DNA of 15,905 bases from Rhodocyclaceae bacterium (GTDB lineage: Bacteria; Pseudomonadota; Gammaproteobacteria; Burkholderiales; Rhodocyclaceae): assembly GCA_018262875.1 (NCBI GenBank), contig JADFDL010000015.1, positions 1-15,905 on the forward strand, in the 5' to 3' direction. Below the pieces are notes generated by a model that made no database searches, was not told the DNA's origin, and worked only from the letters and a program-made list of their open reading frames with translations. Below are positions 1 to 7,943 of this stretch, piece by piece; within the stretch, counting starts at the first letter, position 1, and every line of letters begins with the position of its first letter. The position numbers and the translations under genes are program-made.

Positions 1-23
1 GGGGCCACACAATCGGCCCACGT

Positions 24-40
24 CAAAAACACGATTTTTG
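24..40. repeat. Small inverted repeat upstream of the oxidoreductase gene
   Basis: A perfect 6-bp inverted repeat (CAAAAA at 24-29, TTTTTG at 35-40) surrounds a 5-base spacer just ahead of the ribosome binding site. The rest of the 55-bp leader holds a second weak repeat, GGGCC (2-6) with GGCCC (15-19). Either could be the tail of an upstream terminator or a small operator, but A/T arms this short are easily met by chance. No convincing -35/-10 pair is visible; the promoter may lie left of the window. Confidence 0.25.
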
Positions 41-41
41 C

Positions 42-48
42 GGAGGAG
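42..48 (+). promoter_or_regulatory. Shine-Dalgarno site fixing the start of the oxidoreductase
   Basis: The sequence GGAGGAG lies 7 bases before the ATG at 56. The reading frame stays open upstream to a TTG at 38, but that codon lies in front of the ribosome binding site, so the ATG at 56 is the better start. Confidence 0.75.
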
Positions 49-55
49 ACATTCC

Positions 56-3000
56 ATGGCGGAGATCGCCACCCCGGTTCGTTCCGAGCCGGCAGCCGAC
101 ACCACGCTCGACACCAAGTACACCCTCGAAGCCGGCCGCGTCTACCTGACCGGCACCCAGGCCCTCGCCCGCTTGCCGATGATGCAACGGGAACGGGATC
201 TCGCCGCCGGACTCAACACCGCCGGCTTCATCTCCGGCTATCGCGGCTCGCCGCTGGGCGGGCTCGACCAGACGCTGTGGCGCGCGAAAAAACATCTCGA
301 CGCCCACCACATCAAATTCCAGCCGGGCGTGAATGAGGACCTCGCCGCCACCGCCATCTGGGGCACGCAGCAAGTCAATCTTTTCCCCGGCGCGAAGTAC
401 GACGGGGTGTTCTCGATGTGGTACGGCAAGGGCCCGGGCGTCGACCGCTGCGGCGATGTCTTCCGCCACGCCAACGCCGCCGGCAGTGCGCAGCACGGAG
501 GCGTGCTGGTGGTGGCCGGCGACGACCACGCCGCGCGCTCCTCCACCGTGCCGCACCAGACCGAGCACGCCTTCAAGGCGGTAATGATGCCGGTGCTGGC
601 GCCCTCCGGCGTGCAGGACTACCTCGACCTCGGCCTGCACGGCTGGGCCATGTCGCGCTACTCCGGCTGCTGGGTGGCCTTCAAGGCGGTGGCCGACACG
701 GTCGAGTCCTCCGCCTCGGTTTACGTCGATCCGCATCGCGTTCAGATCGTCCTGCCCGACACCGCGCTGCCGCCGGGCGGGCTCAACATCCGCTGGCCGG
801 ACGACCGCTTGGTGCAGGAAGAGCGCCTGCTGCACCACAAGCTCTACGCCGCCCTGGCCTATGCCCGCGCCAACAAGCTCAACCAGATCGTCATCGACAG
901 CCCGAACCGGCGCCTGGGCATCATCACCTGCGGCAAGTCCTACCTCGATGTGCGCCAGGCCTTCGACGACCTCGGCATCGACGACCGGCTCGCCGCCGAG
1001 ATCGGCATCCGCCTCTACAAGGTCGGCATGGTGTGGCCGCTGGAATCCGAAGGCGTGCGCCAGTTCGCCGAGGGGCTGGAGGAGATCCTCGTCGTCGAGG
1101 AGAAGCGCCAGCTCATCGAATATCAATTGAAGGAGGAGCTCTACAACTGGCGCGAGGACGTGCGCCCCCGCGTCATCGGCAAGTTCGACGAGAAGGGCGA
1201 ATGGGCGCAGCCCCACGCCGACTGGCTGCTGCCGGCCTGCGGCGAGCTGACGCCGGCCATGATCGCCCGCGTCATCGCCGCGCGCATCGGCCGCTACGTC
1301 ACCTCGGACCGCATCCAGGCGCGCCTCACCTTCCTCGAGGCCAAGGAGCGGGCGCTTGAGAAGACGATCGTCCCGATGCAGCGCATCCCGCATTTCTGCT
1401 CGGGCTGCCCGCACAACACTTCGACGCGCGTGCCCGAGGGCAGCCGCGCGCTCGCCGGCATCGGCTGCCATTTCATGGCGACCTGGATGAACCGCTCCAC
1501 CGCCACCTTCTCGCACATGGGCGGCGAGGGTGCCGCCTGGGTCGGCCAGGCGCCGTTCACGGAAACGCGCCACGTCTTCGCCAACCTCGGCGACGGTACC
1601 TACTTTCACTCGGGCCTGTTGGCAATTCGCCAGGCGGTCGCCGCCGGGCATCCGATCACCTACAAGATCCTCTACAACGACGCCGTCGCCATGACCGGCG
1701 GCCAGCCGGTGGACGGCAACCTCAGCGTGCCGCAGATGGCGCACCAGCTCCAGGCCGAAGGCGTCAAGAAAATCGTCGTCGTCACCGACGGCACCGAGCG
1801 CGCCTATGCCGACTCCGACTTGCCGCAGGGCGTGCCGATGCGCCACCGTGACGAGCTGGACCTCGTCCAGCGCGAACTGCGCGAATTCCCCGGCGTCTCG
1901 GCGCTGATCTACGACCAGACCTGCGCGGCGGAAAAGCGCCGGCGCAGGAAGCGCGGCAAGTTCCCCGACCCGACGCGGCGCGTCTTCATCAACGAAACTG
2001 TCTGCGAGGGCTGCGGCGACTGTTCGGAAAAGTCCAACTGCCTGGCCGTCTCGCCGGCGGAAACCGAGTTCGGCAGGAAGCGCGCCATCGACCAGTCCGC
2101 CTGCAACAAGGACTACACCTGCCTGAACGGCTTCTGCCCCAGCTTCGTCACCGTCGAGGGCGGCCGGCTGAAGAAGGGCAAAGCCATGGCGGTCGGCGAG
2201 AGCGGCTTCGCCGCCCTGCCCGAGCCGCAGATTGCCGGGACGAAGGAGCCCTGGGGCATTCTCATCACCGGCGTCGGCGGCACCGGCGTCATCACCATCG
2301 GCGCCCTGATCGGCATGGCGGCGCACCTCGACGGCAAGGGCGTCACGGCGCTGGACATGACCGGCCTGGCGCAGAAATTCGGCGCCGTCTTCTCGCACGT
2401 GCGCATCGCCGAGCGGCCGGAGGACATCCACGCCGTGCGGGTGGCCGCCGGCGAGGCCGACGCCCTCATCGGCGGCGACATCGTCGTTTCGGTCAGCACC
2501 GAAACCCTGGCAAAGCTGCAAGCGGGCGTGACGCGCGCCGTCGTCAATTGCACGGAAACACCGACATCGGAGTTCATCCACAATCCCGACTGGCAGTTCC
2601 CGCTGGAGAAAATGCAGCGGACCATCCTGGAGGCGACCGGCGAGGGCCGTGCCGATTTCATGGACGCCAACGGCCTTGCGACGACGCTGATGGGCGACGC
2701 CATCTTCGGCAACCTGATCCTGCTCGGCCATGCGTGGCAGCAGGGCCTGGTGCCGGTTTCCCTGGCGGCGGTGCAGCGGGCCATCGAACTCAACGGCGTG
2801 GCGGTGGAAGCCAACCTGAAGGCCTTTCTCTGGGGCCGGCGCGCCGCCCACGACCGCGCCGCTGTGGAACGCTTCGCCCGGCCGGCCGGCGTCGTCGAAC
2901 TGCCCCGCGCGCAAACGCTGGACGACCTCGTCGACCGTCGCGTGAAATTTCTCACCGACTACCAGGACGCCGCCTACGCCGTCCGCTACCGGGCCCTGGT

Positions 3001-3562
3001 AGACGAGGTGCGCACGGCGGAAGCGCCGCTCGGCTCGACGCGGCTCGCCGAGGCGGTGGCGCACAACTACTTCAAGCTGCTGGCGATAAAGGATGAATAC
3101 GAGGTGGCGCGGCTGCATGCCGATCCGGCCTTCCACGCCCGCATCGCCGCCACTTTCGAAGGCGACTACCACCTGAATTTCCATCTGGCGCCGCCATTGC
3201 TGGCGAAAACCGATCCTGTCACCGGTCTGCCGAAGAAGCGCGCCTACGGGCCGTGGATGCTGACGGCGTTCCGCTGGCTGGCAAAGCTGAAGCTTCTCCG
3301 CGGCAGTGGTTTCGACGTCTTCGGAAAATCGGCGGAGCGCCGGATGGAACGGCGCCTCATCGCCGAGTACGAAGAGGACATCGCCGAACTCCTTGTCCGC
3401 CTGAAAGCGACGAATCTCGATACCGCCGTCGCGCTGGCCAGCCTGCCCGAGCATATCCGCGGCTTCGGCCACATCAAGTTGCGTTCGGCCGAGACCGCGC
3501 GAGAGAAACGCGAGGCCCTGATGACTGGGCTGCGCGTCGCGCCCGCCGCCAAGGCCGCCTGA
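56..3562 (+). CDS. Indolepyruvate (arylpyruvate):ferredoxin oxidoreductase, fused single-chain form
   Basis: This 1168-residue protein belongs to the single-chain indolepyruvate ferredoxin oxidoreductases, cytoplasmic enzymes that oxidatively decarboxylate aryl-2-oxoacids (from Trp, Phe, Tyr transamination) to arylacetyl-CoA while reducing ferredoxin. Domains in order: an N-terminal pyruvate-oxidoreductase-type domain with SGYRGSPLGG and Glu94 in VNED; a thiamine diphosphate domain with CSGCPHN (448-454) and the GDG (512-514)...ND (541-542) cofactor motif; a ferredoxin-like segment with Cys650, 653, 656, 662 and Cys683, 689, 694, enough for two [4Fe-4S] clusters; a gamma-type domain starting at GVGGTGV (about 739); and a C-terminal extension of about 240 residues typical of the fused family. 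Length fits the family. All visible cofactor ligands are present. Whether the main substrate is indolepyruvate or phenylpyruvate cannot be read from sequence. The methyltransferase-like gene follows 9 bp downstream and is probably cotranscribed. Confidence 0.93.
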   Translation: MAEIATPVRSEPAADTTLDTKYTLEAGRVYLTGTQALARLPMMQRERDLAAGLNTAGFISGYRGSPLGGLDQTLWRAKKHLDAHHIKFQPGVNEDLAATAIWGTQQVNLFPGAKYDGVFSMWYGKGPGVDRCGDVFRHANAAGSAQHGGVLVVAGDDHAARSSTVPHQTEHAFKAVMMPVLAPSGVQDYLDLGLHGWAMSRYSGCWVAFKAVADTVESSASVYVDPHRVQIVLPDTALPPGGLNIRWPDDRLVQEERLLHHKLYAALAYARANKLNQIVIDSPNRRLGIITCGKSYLDVRQAFDDLGIDDRLAAEIGIRLYKVGMVWPLESEGVRQFAEGLEEILVVEEKRQLIEYQLKEELYNWREDVRPRVIGKFDEKGEWAQPHADWLLPACGELTPAMIARVIAARIGRYVTSDRIQARLTFLEAKERALEKTIVPMQRIPHFCSGCPHNTSTRVPEGSRALAGIGCHFMATWMNRSTATFSHMGGEGAAWVGQAPFTETRHVFANLGDGTYFHSGLLAIRQAVAAGHPITYKILYNDAVAMTGGQPVDGNLSVPQMAHQLQAEGVKKIVVVTDGTERAYADSDLPQGVPMRHRDELDLVQRELREFPGVSALIYDQTCAAEKRRRRKRGKFPDPTRRVFINETVCEGCGDCSEKSNCLAVSPAETEFGRKRAIDQSACNKDYTCLNGFCPSFVTVEGGRLKKGKAMAVGESGFAALPEPQIAGTKEPWGILITGVGGTGVITIGALIGMAAHLDGKGVTALDMTGLAQKFGAVFSHVRIAERPEDIHAVRVAAGEADALIGGDIVVSVSTETLAKLQAGVTRAVVNCTETPTSEFIHNPDWQFPLEKMQRTILEATGEGRADFMDANGLATTLMGDAIFGNLILLGHAWQQGLVPVSLAAVQRAIELNGVAVEANLKAFLWGRRAAHDRAAVERFARPAGVVELPRAQTLDDLVDRRVKFLTDYQDAAYAVRYRALVDEVRTAEAPLGSTRLAEAVAHNYFKLLAIKDEYEVARLHADPAFHARIAATFEGDYHLNFHLAPPLLAKTDPVTGLPKKRAYGPWMLTAFRWLAKLKLLRGSGFDVFGKSAERRMERRLIAEYEEDIAELLVRLKATNLDTAVALASLPEHIRGFGHIKLRSAETAREKREALMTGLRVAPAAKAA

Positions 3563-3571
3563 GGATCTGGC

Positions 3572-4306
3572 TTGGCGGCACTCAAGGCGCTGGCCTCACA
3601 ACTGATCGCCTGGGTGCTGGCCGGAGTCGGCTGGAGCCTGCTCGGTCAGCCTCTTGCACCATCGCTCACCCTGGCGGTTCTCCAGGCGGCCCTCGCCGCG
3701 AGCATCGGTGCGCTGCTCAGATCGGAGCGCTGGTGGATCGCCATCCATCTCCTGTTTTCGCCGGCGCTCGTCGCTGCGCTGCGCCTGGATCTGCCGCCAA
3801 GCCTGTATCTCGCCGTATTGGCGGGACTGACTTTTGTTTTCTGGACCACGTTTCGCGGCGAAGTGCCGCTTTTCCTCAGCAACCGCACCACCGCGGAAGC
3901 CGTGCTCGGCCTGTTGCCACGGACGAACGGCCTGAAGGTGATCGATCTCGGCGCCGGCACCGGCGGCCTGCTGCGCCAACTGGCGCAGGCGCGGCCGGAT
4001 GCCCGCTTCACCGGCGTCGAACACGCCCCGCTGCCCTGGCTGGCCGCTCGAATGAATGCGCGCGGCCTGGCCAACCTCGCCATCGAGCGCGGCGACATCT
4101 GGCGCCGGCCGCTCGCCGGGCAGGACGTCGTGTATGTATTCCTGTCGCCCCGTGTCATGCCCCGCCTGTGGGAAAAGGCCCGTGCCGAAATGCGCCCCGG
4201 CACGCTGCTGGTCAGCAGCAGTTTCCCGGTGCCGGACATTGCCCCTGAACAAGTGATCGAGGTTCCCGACCGGCGCGGTACGCGCCTTTTCTGCTACCGG
4301 ATGTAA
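3572..4306 (+). CDS. Membrane-anchored class I SAM-dependent methyltransferase-like protein
   Basis: The 244-residue product begins with about four hydrophobic helices (roughly 8-25, 31-49, 54-71, 77-93) and then a Rossmann-type methyltransferase domain. Motif I reads VIDLGAGTGG (Asp125, Gly127, Gly129), and the acidic residue ending strand 2 is Glu150 in GVEHA. The later segment, with VYVFLSPRVMPRLWEKA followed by RPGTLLVSS, resembles the FAM173/ANTKMT-like protein-lysine methyltransferase group; that assignment is an inference and the substrate is unknown. The start is TTG at 3572, preceded by a GAGG (3561-3564) that overlaps the stop of the oxidoreductase; no in-frame ATG exists before the helices. 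The 9-bp spacing suggests translational coupling. The membrane segment points to a membrane protein or lipid-associated target. Confidence 0.75.
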   Translation: MAALKALASQLIAWVLAGVGWSLLGQPLAPSLTLAVLQAALAASIGALLRSERWWIAIHLLFSPALVAALRLDLPPSLYLAVLAGLTFVFWTTFRGEVPLFLSNRTTAEAVLGLLPRTNGLKVIDLGAGTGGLLRQLAQARPDARFTGVEHAPLPWLAARMNARGLANLAIERGDIWRRPLAGQDVVYVFLSPRVMPRLWEKARAEMRPGTLLVSSSFPVPDIAPEQVIEVPDRRGTRLFCYRM

Positions 4307-4316
4307 AAGGGATTTA

Positions 4317-4338
4317 CCGGAATAGCTGGCAATTCCGG
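4317..4338. repeat. Inverted repeat after the methyltransferase gene
   Basis: CCGGAAT (4317-4323) and ATTCCGG (4332-4338) form a perfect 7-bp inverted repeat with an 8-base loop, 11 bp after the stop codon. No T-run follows, so it is a poor intrinsic terminator. It could be a weak transcription attenuator or an operator for the ATPase gene that starts at 4404. A possible but weak promoter, TTGGAA (4354-4359) with a 17-bp spacer to TAATGC (4377-4382), lies downstream of it. The rest of the 97-bp gap shows nothing else. Confidence 0.35.
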
Positions 4339-4403
4339 CCTCAATTCGCCATATTGGAATGGCGCCCGCCGGAAAATAATGCATCCATCACCAAGGATTT
4401 GTT

Positions 4404-5138
4404 ATGGCTGAAATCGTCTGCATCATCGGCAACAAGGGCGGCACGGGGAAGACCACCCTCTCGCACATGCTGTGCCAGGGCTTGGGGCTGCTCGGCCAGC
4501 GCGCGGTTTGCGTACTGACCGACACTCACCGCGAGCCGCTCGACCCCGAGGGGCGACGCTACCTGGTTGCCGACGCGCGCACGCGAGAAGCGCTGGGCAA
4601 GGTGGTGGACAAGATTCAGGCCCTGAAGGGCTGGCTCGGTGTCATCGATGGCGGCGGCAATCGCAGCGAAATGGATCGCAAGCTCTACAGCCTGGCCTCC
4701 GTCGTGCTGTTGCCCTTCCGCGATTCGCACGAGGACATCCGCACGGTCATCCAGGATCTGGAGACCTTCCCGCGCGCCTGGGCCATCCCTTCGCAGTGGC
4801 CGACCAATCCCTGGCAGCAGGAAGCGGCGGAAAAGACCATTCGCGAACAGCTCGGCAAATACGCCGACCGCCTCCTGCCGCCGATCAACACCCTGTCGGC
4901 GAGCAAGTTGCTGCTGCAGACCAACATCCCGGACAAGCTGCCGACGCCGCTCGGCAACGCCTGCCGCGCCCTGGCCTACCAGGTGCTGGACATGCTGGAG
5001 ATTGCCTGCGAAGCGCCGGCGGAAGAAATCGAGGATGAAGTCGGCGGGGAAAGCCGCCACGGAACCGCCGTCTCGCCTGCCGCGGAGGCCTTCGATCCCG
5101 CTGCCGGCATCGATGTCCCCGGCCCTGTGCGGCACTGA
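4404..5138 (+). CDS. Orphan ParA/MinD-type ATPase
   Basis: A 244-residue P-loop ATPase of the ParA/MinD (SIMIBI) class. The N-terminus carries the deviant Walker A motif GNKGGTGKTT (Gly9-Thr18), with the extra signature Lys11 and the P-loop Lys16. Walker B is VIDGGGN with Asp82, where chromosome-partitioning ParA proteins usually have a D-T-P-P-like stretch. The final 40 residues or so are Ala/Glu/Pro-rich and look disordered. No ParB, parS-like repeat cluster, MinC or MinE is nearby, so a role in DNA partitioning is not supported; such orphan ATPases position other cargo or act in regulation. ATG start has an AAGGA (4393-4397) in front. The gene ends 6 bp from the converging response regulator gene with no terminator between. 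Confidence 0.8.
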   Translation: MAEIVCIIGNKGGTGKTTLSHMLCQGLGLLGQRAVCVLTDTHREPLDPEGRRYLVADARTREALGKVVDKIQALKGWLGVIDGGGNRSEMDRKLYSLASVVLLPFRDSHEDIRTVIQDLETFPRAWAIPSQWPTNPWQQEAAEKTIREQLGKYADRLLPPINTLSASKLLLQTNIPDKLPTPLGNACRALAYQVLDMLEIACEAPAEEIEDEVGGESRHGTAVSPAAEAFDPAAGIDVPGPVRH

Positions 5139-5144
5139 AGCCGG

Positions 5145-5792
5145 TTACAGCTTGCCGCGCTGACGCTGGAACAGGGCGATCGCTTCCGCCCGGCTGACGA
5201 CGCCCATCTTGCGGAAGATCTTCGAGACGTGGACCTTCACCGTGCCCTCGGTCAGGCCCAGCAAATCCCCGATCTCGCGGTTGGACTTGCCCTCCCGCAG
5301 AAGCTCGGCCACGCGTCTCTGGCCTTCCGTCAGGCCATGGCGATCGGCCTGGGTGCGGGTGCGGCCGAGCCCGCTGCTCAGGCTTACCGACAGTTTGTCA
5401 TGCAGATGGGGGGGCAGGTAGATCTCGCCTTCCAGAACCCGCCTGAGCGCCTCCAGCAGCGTGTCGCCGTCACCGGACTTGGTCACATAGCCGGCGGCCC
5501 CCAGGCGCATGGCGCGATTGACGGTATCGAGATCGTCGAGCGCGGAGAGCACCACCACGGGCACGGCGGGGAAACGCTTGCGCAGAATGCCCAGCAGCGA
5601 AAGGCCGTTGGTGCCCGGCAGCATGATGTCGAGCAGGACAAGGTCGAATTCCTTCTCCGTCTCCAGCAGGAGCAGGGCGCTCTCGGCATCCTGCGCGTCA
5701 TACTGGACGATGTTCGGGCCGAGCTTGCGCAATATCTGCAGGAGGCCCTCGCGAACCATCGCGTGATCGTCGATTACCAGCAGTCTGAGCAA
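5145..5792 (-). CDS. NarL/LuxR-family two-component response regulator
   Basis: This 215-residue cytoplasmic regulator has an N-terminal receiver domain and a C-terminal LuxR-type helix-turn-helix. All receiver residues are in place: the acidic pair Asp8-Asp9, phospho-acceptor Asp55 in VLLDIMLPG, Ser83 and Lys105. The output domain starts near LTEGQRRVAELL and includes the recognition-helix stretch REIGDLLGLTEGTVKVHVSKIF. The start is TTG (5790-5792) with a strong upstream GGAGGGG; an in-frame TGA lies seven codons before it, and the first ATG would remove the acidic pair. It is divergent from the hybrid histidine kinase at 5924 and is very likely its phosphotransfer partner. Targets are inferred to include the neighbouring receptor genes; this is not shown by sequence alone. 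Confidence 0.92.
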   Translation of the reverse strand: MLRLLVIDDHAMVREGLLQILRKLGPNIVQYDAQDAESALLLLETEKEFDLVLLDIMLPGTNGLSLLGILRKRFPAVPVVVLSALDDLDTVNRAMRLGAAGYVTKSGDGDTLLEALRRVLEGEIYLPPHLHDKLSVSLSSGLGRTRTQADRHGLTEGQRRVAELLREGKSNREIGDLLGLTEGTVKVHVSKIFRKMGVVSRAEAIALFQRQRGKL

Positions 5793-5835
5793 CGCCCCTC
5801 CCTCTATTCACAGCACACGGCCGAATTTCAACCGT

Positions 5836-5843
5836 GGAATGAT
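5836..5843 (-). promoter_or_regulatory. Candidate operator octamer, copy 1
   Basis: GGAATGAT on the plus strand, which reads ATCATTCC on the minus strand toward the response regulator gene. It is the mirror of the copy at 5910-5917. Binding by the adjacent regulator is an inference from position only. Confidence 0.3.
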
Positions 5844-5907
5844 ACGTGAACACCGGCCACCCGCCAACACGGTTTGGCCCCGGACGCCACTGACGGCGCA
5901 GGGCGAC

Positions 5908-5917
5908 AAATCATTCC
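5908..5917 (+). promoter_or_regulatory. Candidate operator octamer, copy 2
   Basis: AAATCATTCC lies just before the histidine kinase start. Ten bases are identical to the copy at the start of the TonB receptor gene (7952-7961). A bound protein here could block kinase transcription or translation; this is inferred from position. Confidence 0.3.
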
Positions 5918-5923
5918 GCTTGC

Positions 5924-7897
5924 ATGGCGGCCACAAGTCGGCGGAAAATCGTGGCTTCTGGCTTCTCTCGGACTGGCCGCTTGAAATCCTGGGGTATTAG
6001 AGAGCGCGTGATTTTCGTGGCCGTCGTGCCGGCTACGTTCATCGCCGTCATACTGGCGGCGAATTTTCTGCTGGTGCGCTATGCCGATGCAGAGAGGGGG
6101 CTGATCGATCGCGGCCACTCACTGATCAAACTTCTCATACCGGCCGCCGAATATGGCGTTTTCTCCGGAAATCGCGAGGAGTTGCATCAGTTGGCCGCTG
6201 CGCTCGCGCGGACACCGGACATGAAAGCCGTCGCCATCTACAACCATGGCGGAACCCCGCTGGCCCAAGTCGGCACTTTAAGTCTGTCTCTGGATCCGCA
6301 GCAATTGGCCGATGGCTGGTCGGACAATGGCAAGGATGGCGAGATTCAAACCTTCCACGCCAAGATCCGGCGGCCGACCCTGTCCATGAACGACCCGTTG
6401 ACGTGGGTTGGAAACACCCCGCCCGGCGGGGAATCCATCGGCAGCATCACCCTGGAACTATCGCGCGCCGATGTTCTGGCGCGCAAACGGGAAATGATGG
6501 TGGCAACGCTGATTGCCACCCTCGCCACGCTGACTCTGGCGGTCCTGCTGGCGTTGCGCCTGTCGGGAGATGTCTCGGCACCCATCCTGGCCCTGCAGCG
6601 CGTAGTGACAAGCATCCGGAGGGGGCATCTTGAATCGCGCGCGGCACACCATCCGGCAAGAACGCTGCGTGGTTTGGAAGACGGCATCAACGAGATGGCG
6701 GCTGCGCTGCAGGCAGGCCGCGATCTGCTGGAAAGTCGCATCGCCAAGGCAACCGCCGAATTGCAGCAAAAGAAGGACGAAGCGGAGCAAGCCAGCATCG
6801 CCAAATCACGATTCCTGGCAGCGACCAGCCACGACCTGCGCCAGCCTCTTCACGCGCTCGCCCTGTTTTCCACCAATCTGGCTGACAAGGCTGACACGCC
6901 TTCTTTGCGCCGGCTGTCCGGCCAGATCAATGCCGCGGTCGGCTCACTGGGGGAATTGCTTGACGGTCTCCTTGATATTTCCCGCATAGATCTCGGCGCC
7001 ACCCAGCCCGATCTGCAACCTGTCATCCTCGACGAACTGCTCGAACGCGTGGTTGCGACGCACAGCAGTAGTGCCGAGACCAAGGGGCTCAGGCTTCGCC
7101 GCCGTCCAACACGGCTTCTTGTCCTGAGCGATCCACGCCTTCTCTTCCGCATGGTCAGCAATCTGGTCGCCAATGCCGTGCGCTACACCGAGCGGGGCGG
7201 CATCCTGGTTGGCGTCCGTCGGGCGGCCGACAAGGTGCGCATCGAAGTATGGGACACCGGCATCGGCATCGCGACGGAGCAACAGACACTCGTCTTCCGG
7301 GAATTCTTTCAGGCGGCCAATCCGGAGCGGGATCCCGGCAAGGGGCTGGGACTGGGGCTGTCCCTGGTCGAGCGCCTGGCTCAATTGCTGGATCATCCGG
7401 TCAGCCTGCGCTCCATTCCGAACAGCGGGTCGGTGTTCGGCATCGCGCTGCCGCGTTGCGCAACGGTCAGCGCGGTGCCCGGCGCGAACCGTCCGGCCGC
7501 TCCCGGCAGCCTGAATGCGCGCCTGCTGTTTTTCGGCGAAGATCAGGAGAGCGGCAACAACCTGTGCCGCCTGCTTGCCACCTGGGGCTGCCAAGTCACC
7601 CTCGTTCAGGCAGCCACCGACGCAGCAAGGTTGCCAGCCACCCCGCCCGACCTGATGCTGTGCGAGAACAACGCGCTGCATCTCGCACTGCCCTTTGTCC
7701 GGCACTTGATCGCTTCGGGTTCGCACCCCGCCTTGATTCTCATCGGCGAGTCCGTCGTCAAGGAGCCTCCGGAATTGGACGGCGCCCATGTCGTGCACCT
7801 GTCCGCTCCGGTCCAACCTGCCAAACTGCGCGCCCTGATGCACCATCTTCTCGATGAGGAGATGCAAATACCCGCGGAGGCCCGCTCCGCCGCCTGA
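5924..7897 (+). CDS. Hybrid sensor histidine kinase with degenerate C-terminal receiver
   Basis: A 657-residue inner-membrane sensor. TM1 spans about 29-50 and TM2 about 192-212, enclosing a periplasmic domain with EYGVFSGNRE (Glu76 onward) that resembles the BarA-type sensor domain. A HAMP linker and coiled coil follow, then a phospho-acceptor His303 in the SHDLRQPLHAL motif and an ATPase domain with N box Asn413/Asn417, Asp444 in DTGIGI and GKGLGLGL (472-479). From about 530 comes a receiver-like fold that keeps the acidic pair Glu539-Asp540 but has Glu581 where the phospho-accepting Asp is expected and Ala628 in place of the invariant Lys (SAPVQPAKL). It therefore probably cannot be phosphorylated normally. 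The ATG start lacks a clear Shine-Dalgarno; TTG at 5981 is an alternative. Its partner is the divergent response regulator; the receptor gene begins 46 bp downstream. Confidence 0.9.
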   Translation: MAATSRRKIVASGFSRTGRLKSWGIRERVIFVAVVPATFIAVILAANFLLVRYADAERGLIDRGHSLIKLLIPAAEYGVFSGNREELHQLAAALARTPDMKAVAIYNHGGTPLAQVGTLSLSLDPQQLADGWSDNGKDGEIQTFHAKIRRPTLSMNDPLTWVGNTPPGGESIGSITLELSRADVLARKREMMVATLIATLATLTLAVLLALRLSGDVSAPILALQRVVTSIRRGHLESRAAHHPARTLRGLEDGINEMAAALQAGRDLLESRIAKATAELQQKKDEAEQASIAKSRFLAATSHDLRQPLHALALFSTNLADKADTPSLRRLSGQINAAVGSLGELLDGLLDISRIDLGATQPDLQPVILDELLERVVATHSSSAETKGLRLRRRPTRLLVLSDPRLLFRMVSNLVANAVRYTERGGILVGVRRAADKVRIEVWDTGIGIATEQQTLVFREFFQAANPERDPGKGLGLGLSLVERLAQLLDHPVSLRSIPNSGSVFGIALPRCATVSAVPGANRPAAPGSLNARLLFFGEDQESGNNLCRLLATWGCQVTLVQAATDAARLPATPPDLMLCENNALHLALPFVRHLIASGSHPALILIGESVVKEPPELDGAHVVHLSAPVQPAKLRALMHHLLDEEMQIPAEARSAA

Positions 7898-7943
7898 GGC
7901 CGGCCAAGCGCTTCCATTGCAACGCAGCTACTCCATTCCATTC

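Larger units (their letters stand above)
5793..5923. promoter_or_regulatory. Divergent control region between response regulator and histidine kinase
   Basis: This 131-bp gap must hold the promoters for both two-component genes. No good sigma-70 pair was found on either strand. The clearest structure is a perfect 8-bp inverted repeat, GGAATGAT (5836-5843) and ATCATTCC (5910-5917), with one copy close to each gene and centres 74 bp apart, near seven helical turns. The right copy sits 6 bp before the kinase ATG, where no Shine-Dalgarno sequence is present. Confidence 0.5.

Noticed and set aside
23..3472. Open frame of 1149 codons on the minus strand opposite the oxidoreductase
   Set aside because: Its translation is His/Arg/Ala/Gly-rich with no recognisable domain, and it mirrors a plus-strand gene that has all cofactor motifs. 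High GC keeps the antisense frame free of stops.
5793..5835. Minus-strand promoter with TTGAAA near 5829-5834 for the response regulator
   Set aside because: Any matching -10 box would overlap the ribosome binding site, leaving no leader, and the hexamer match is poor.
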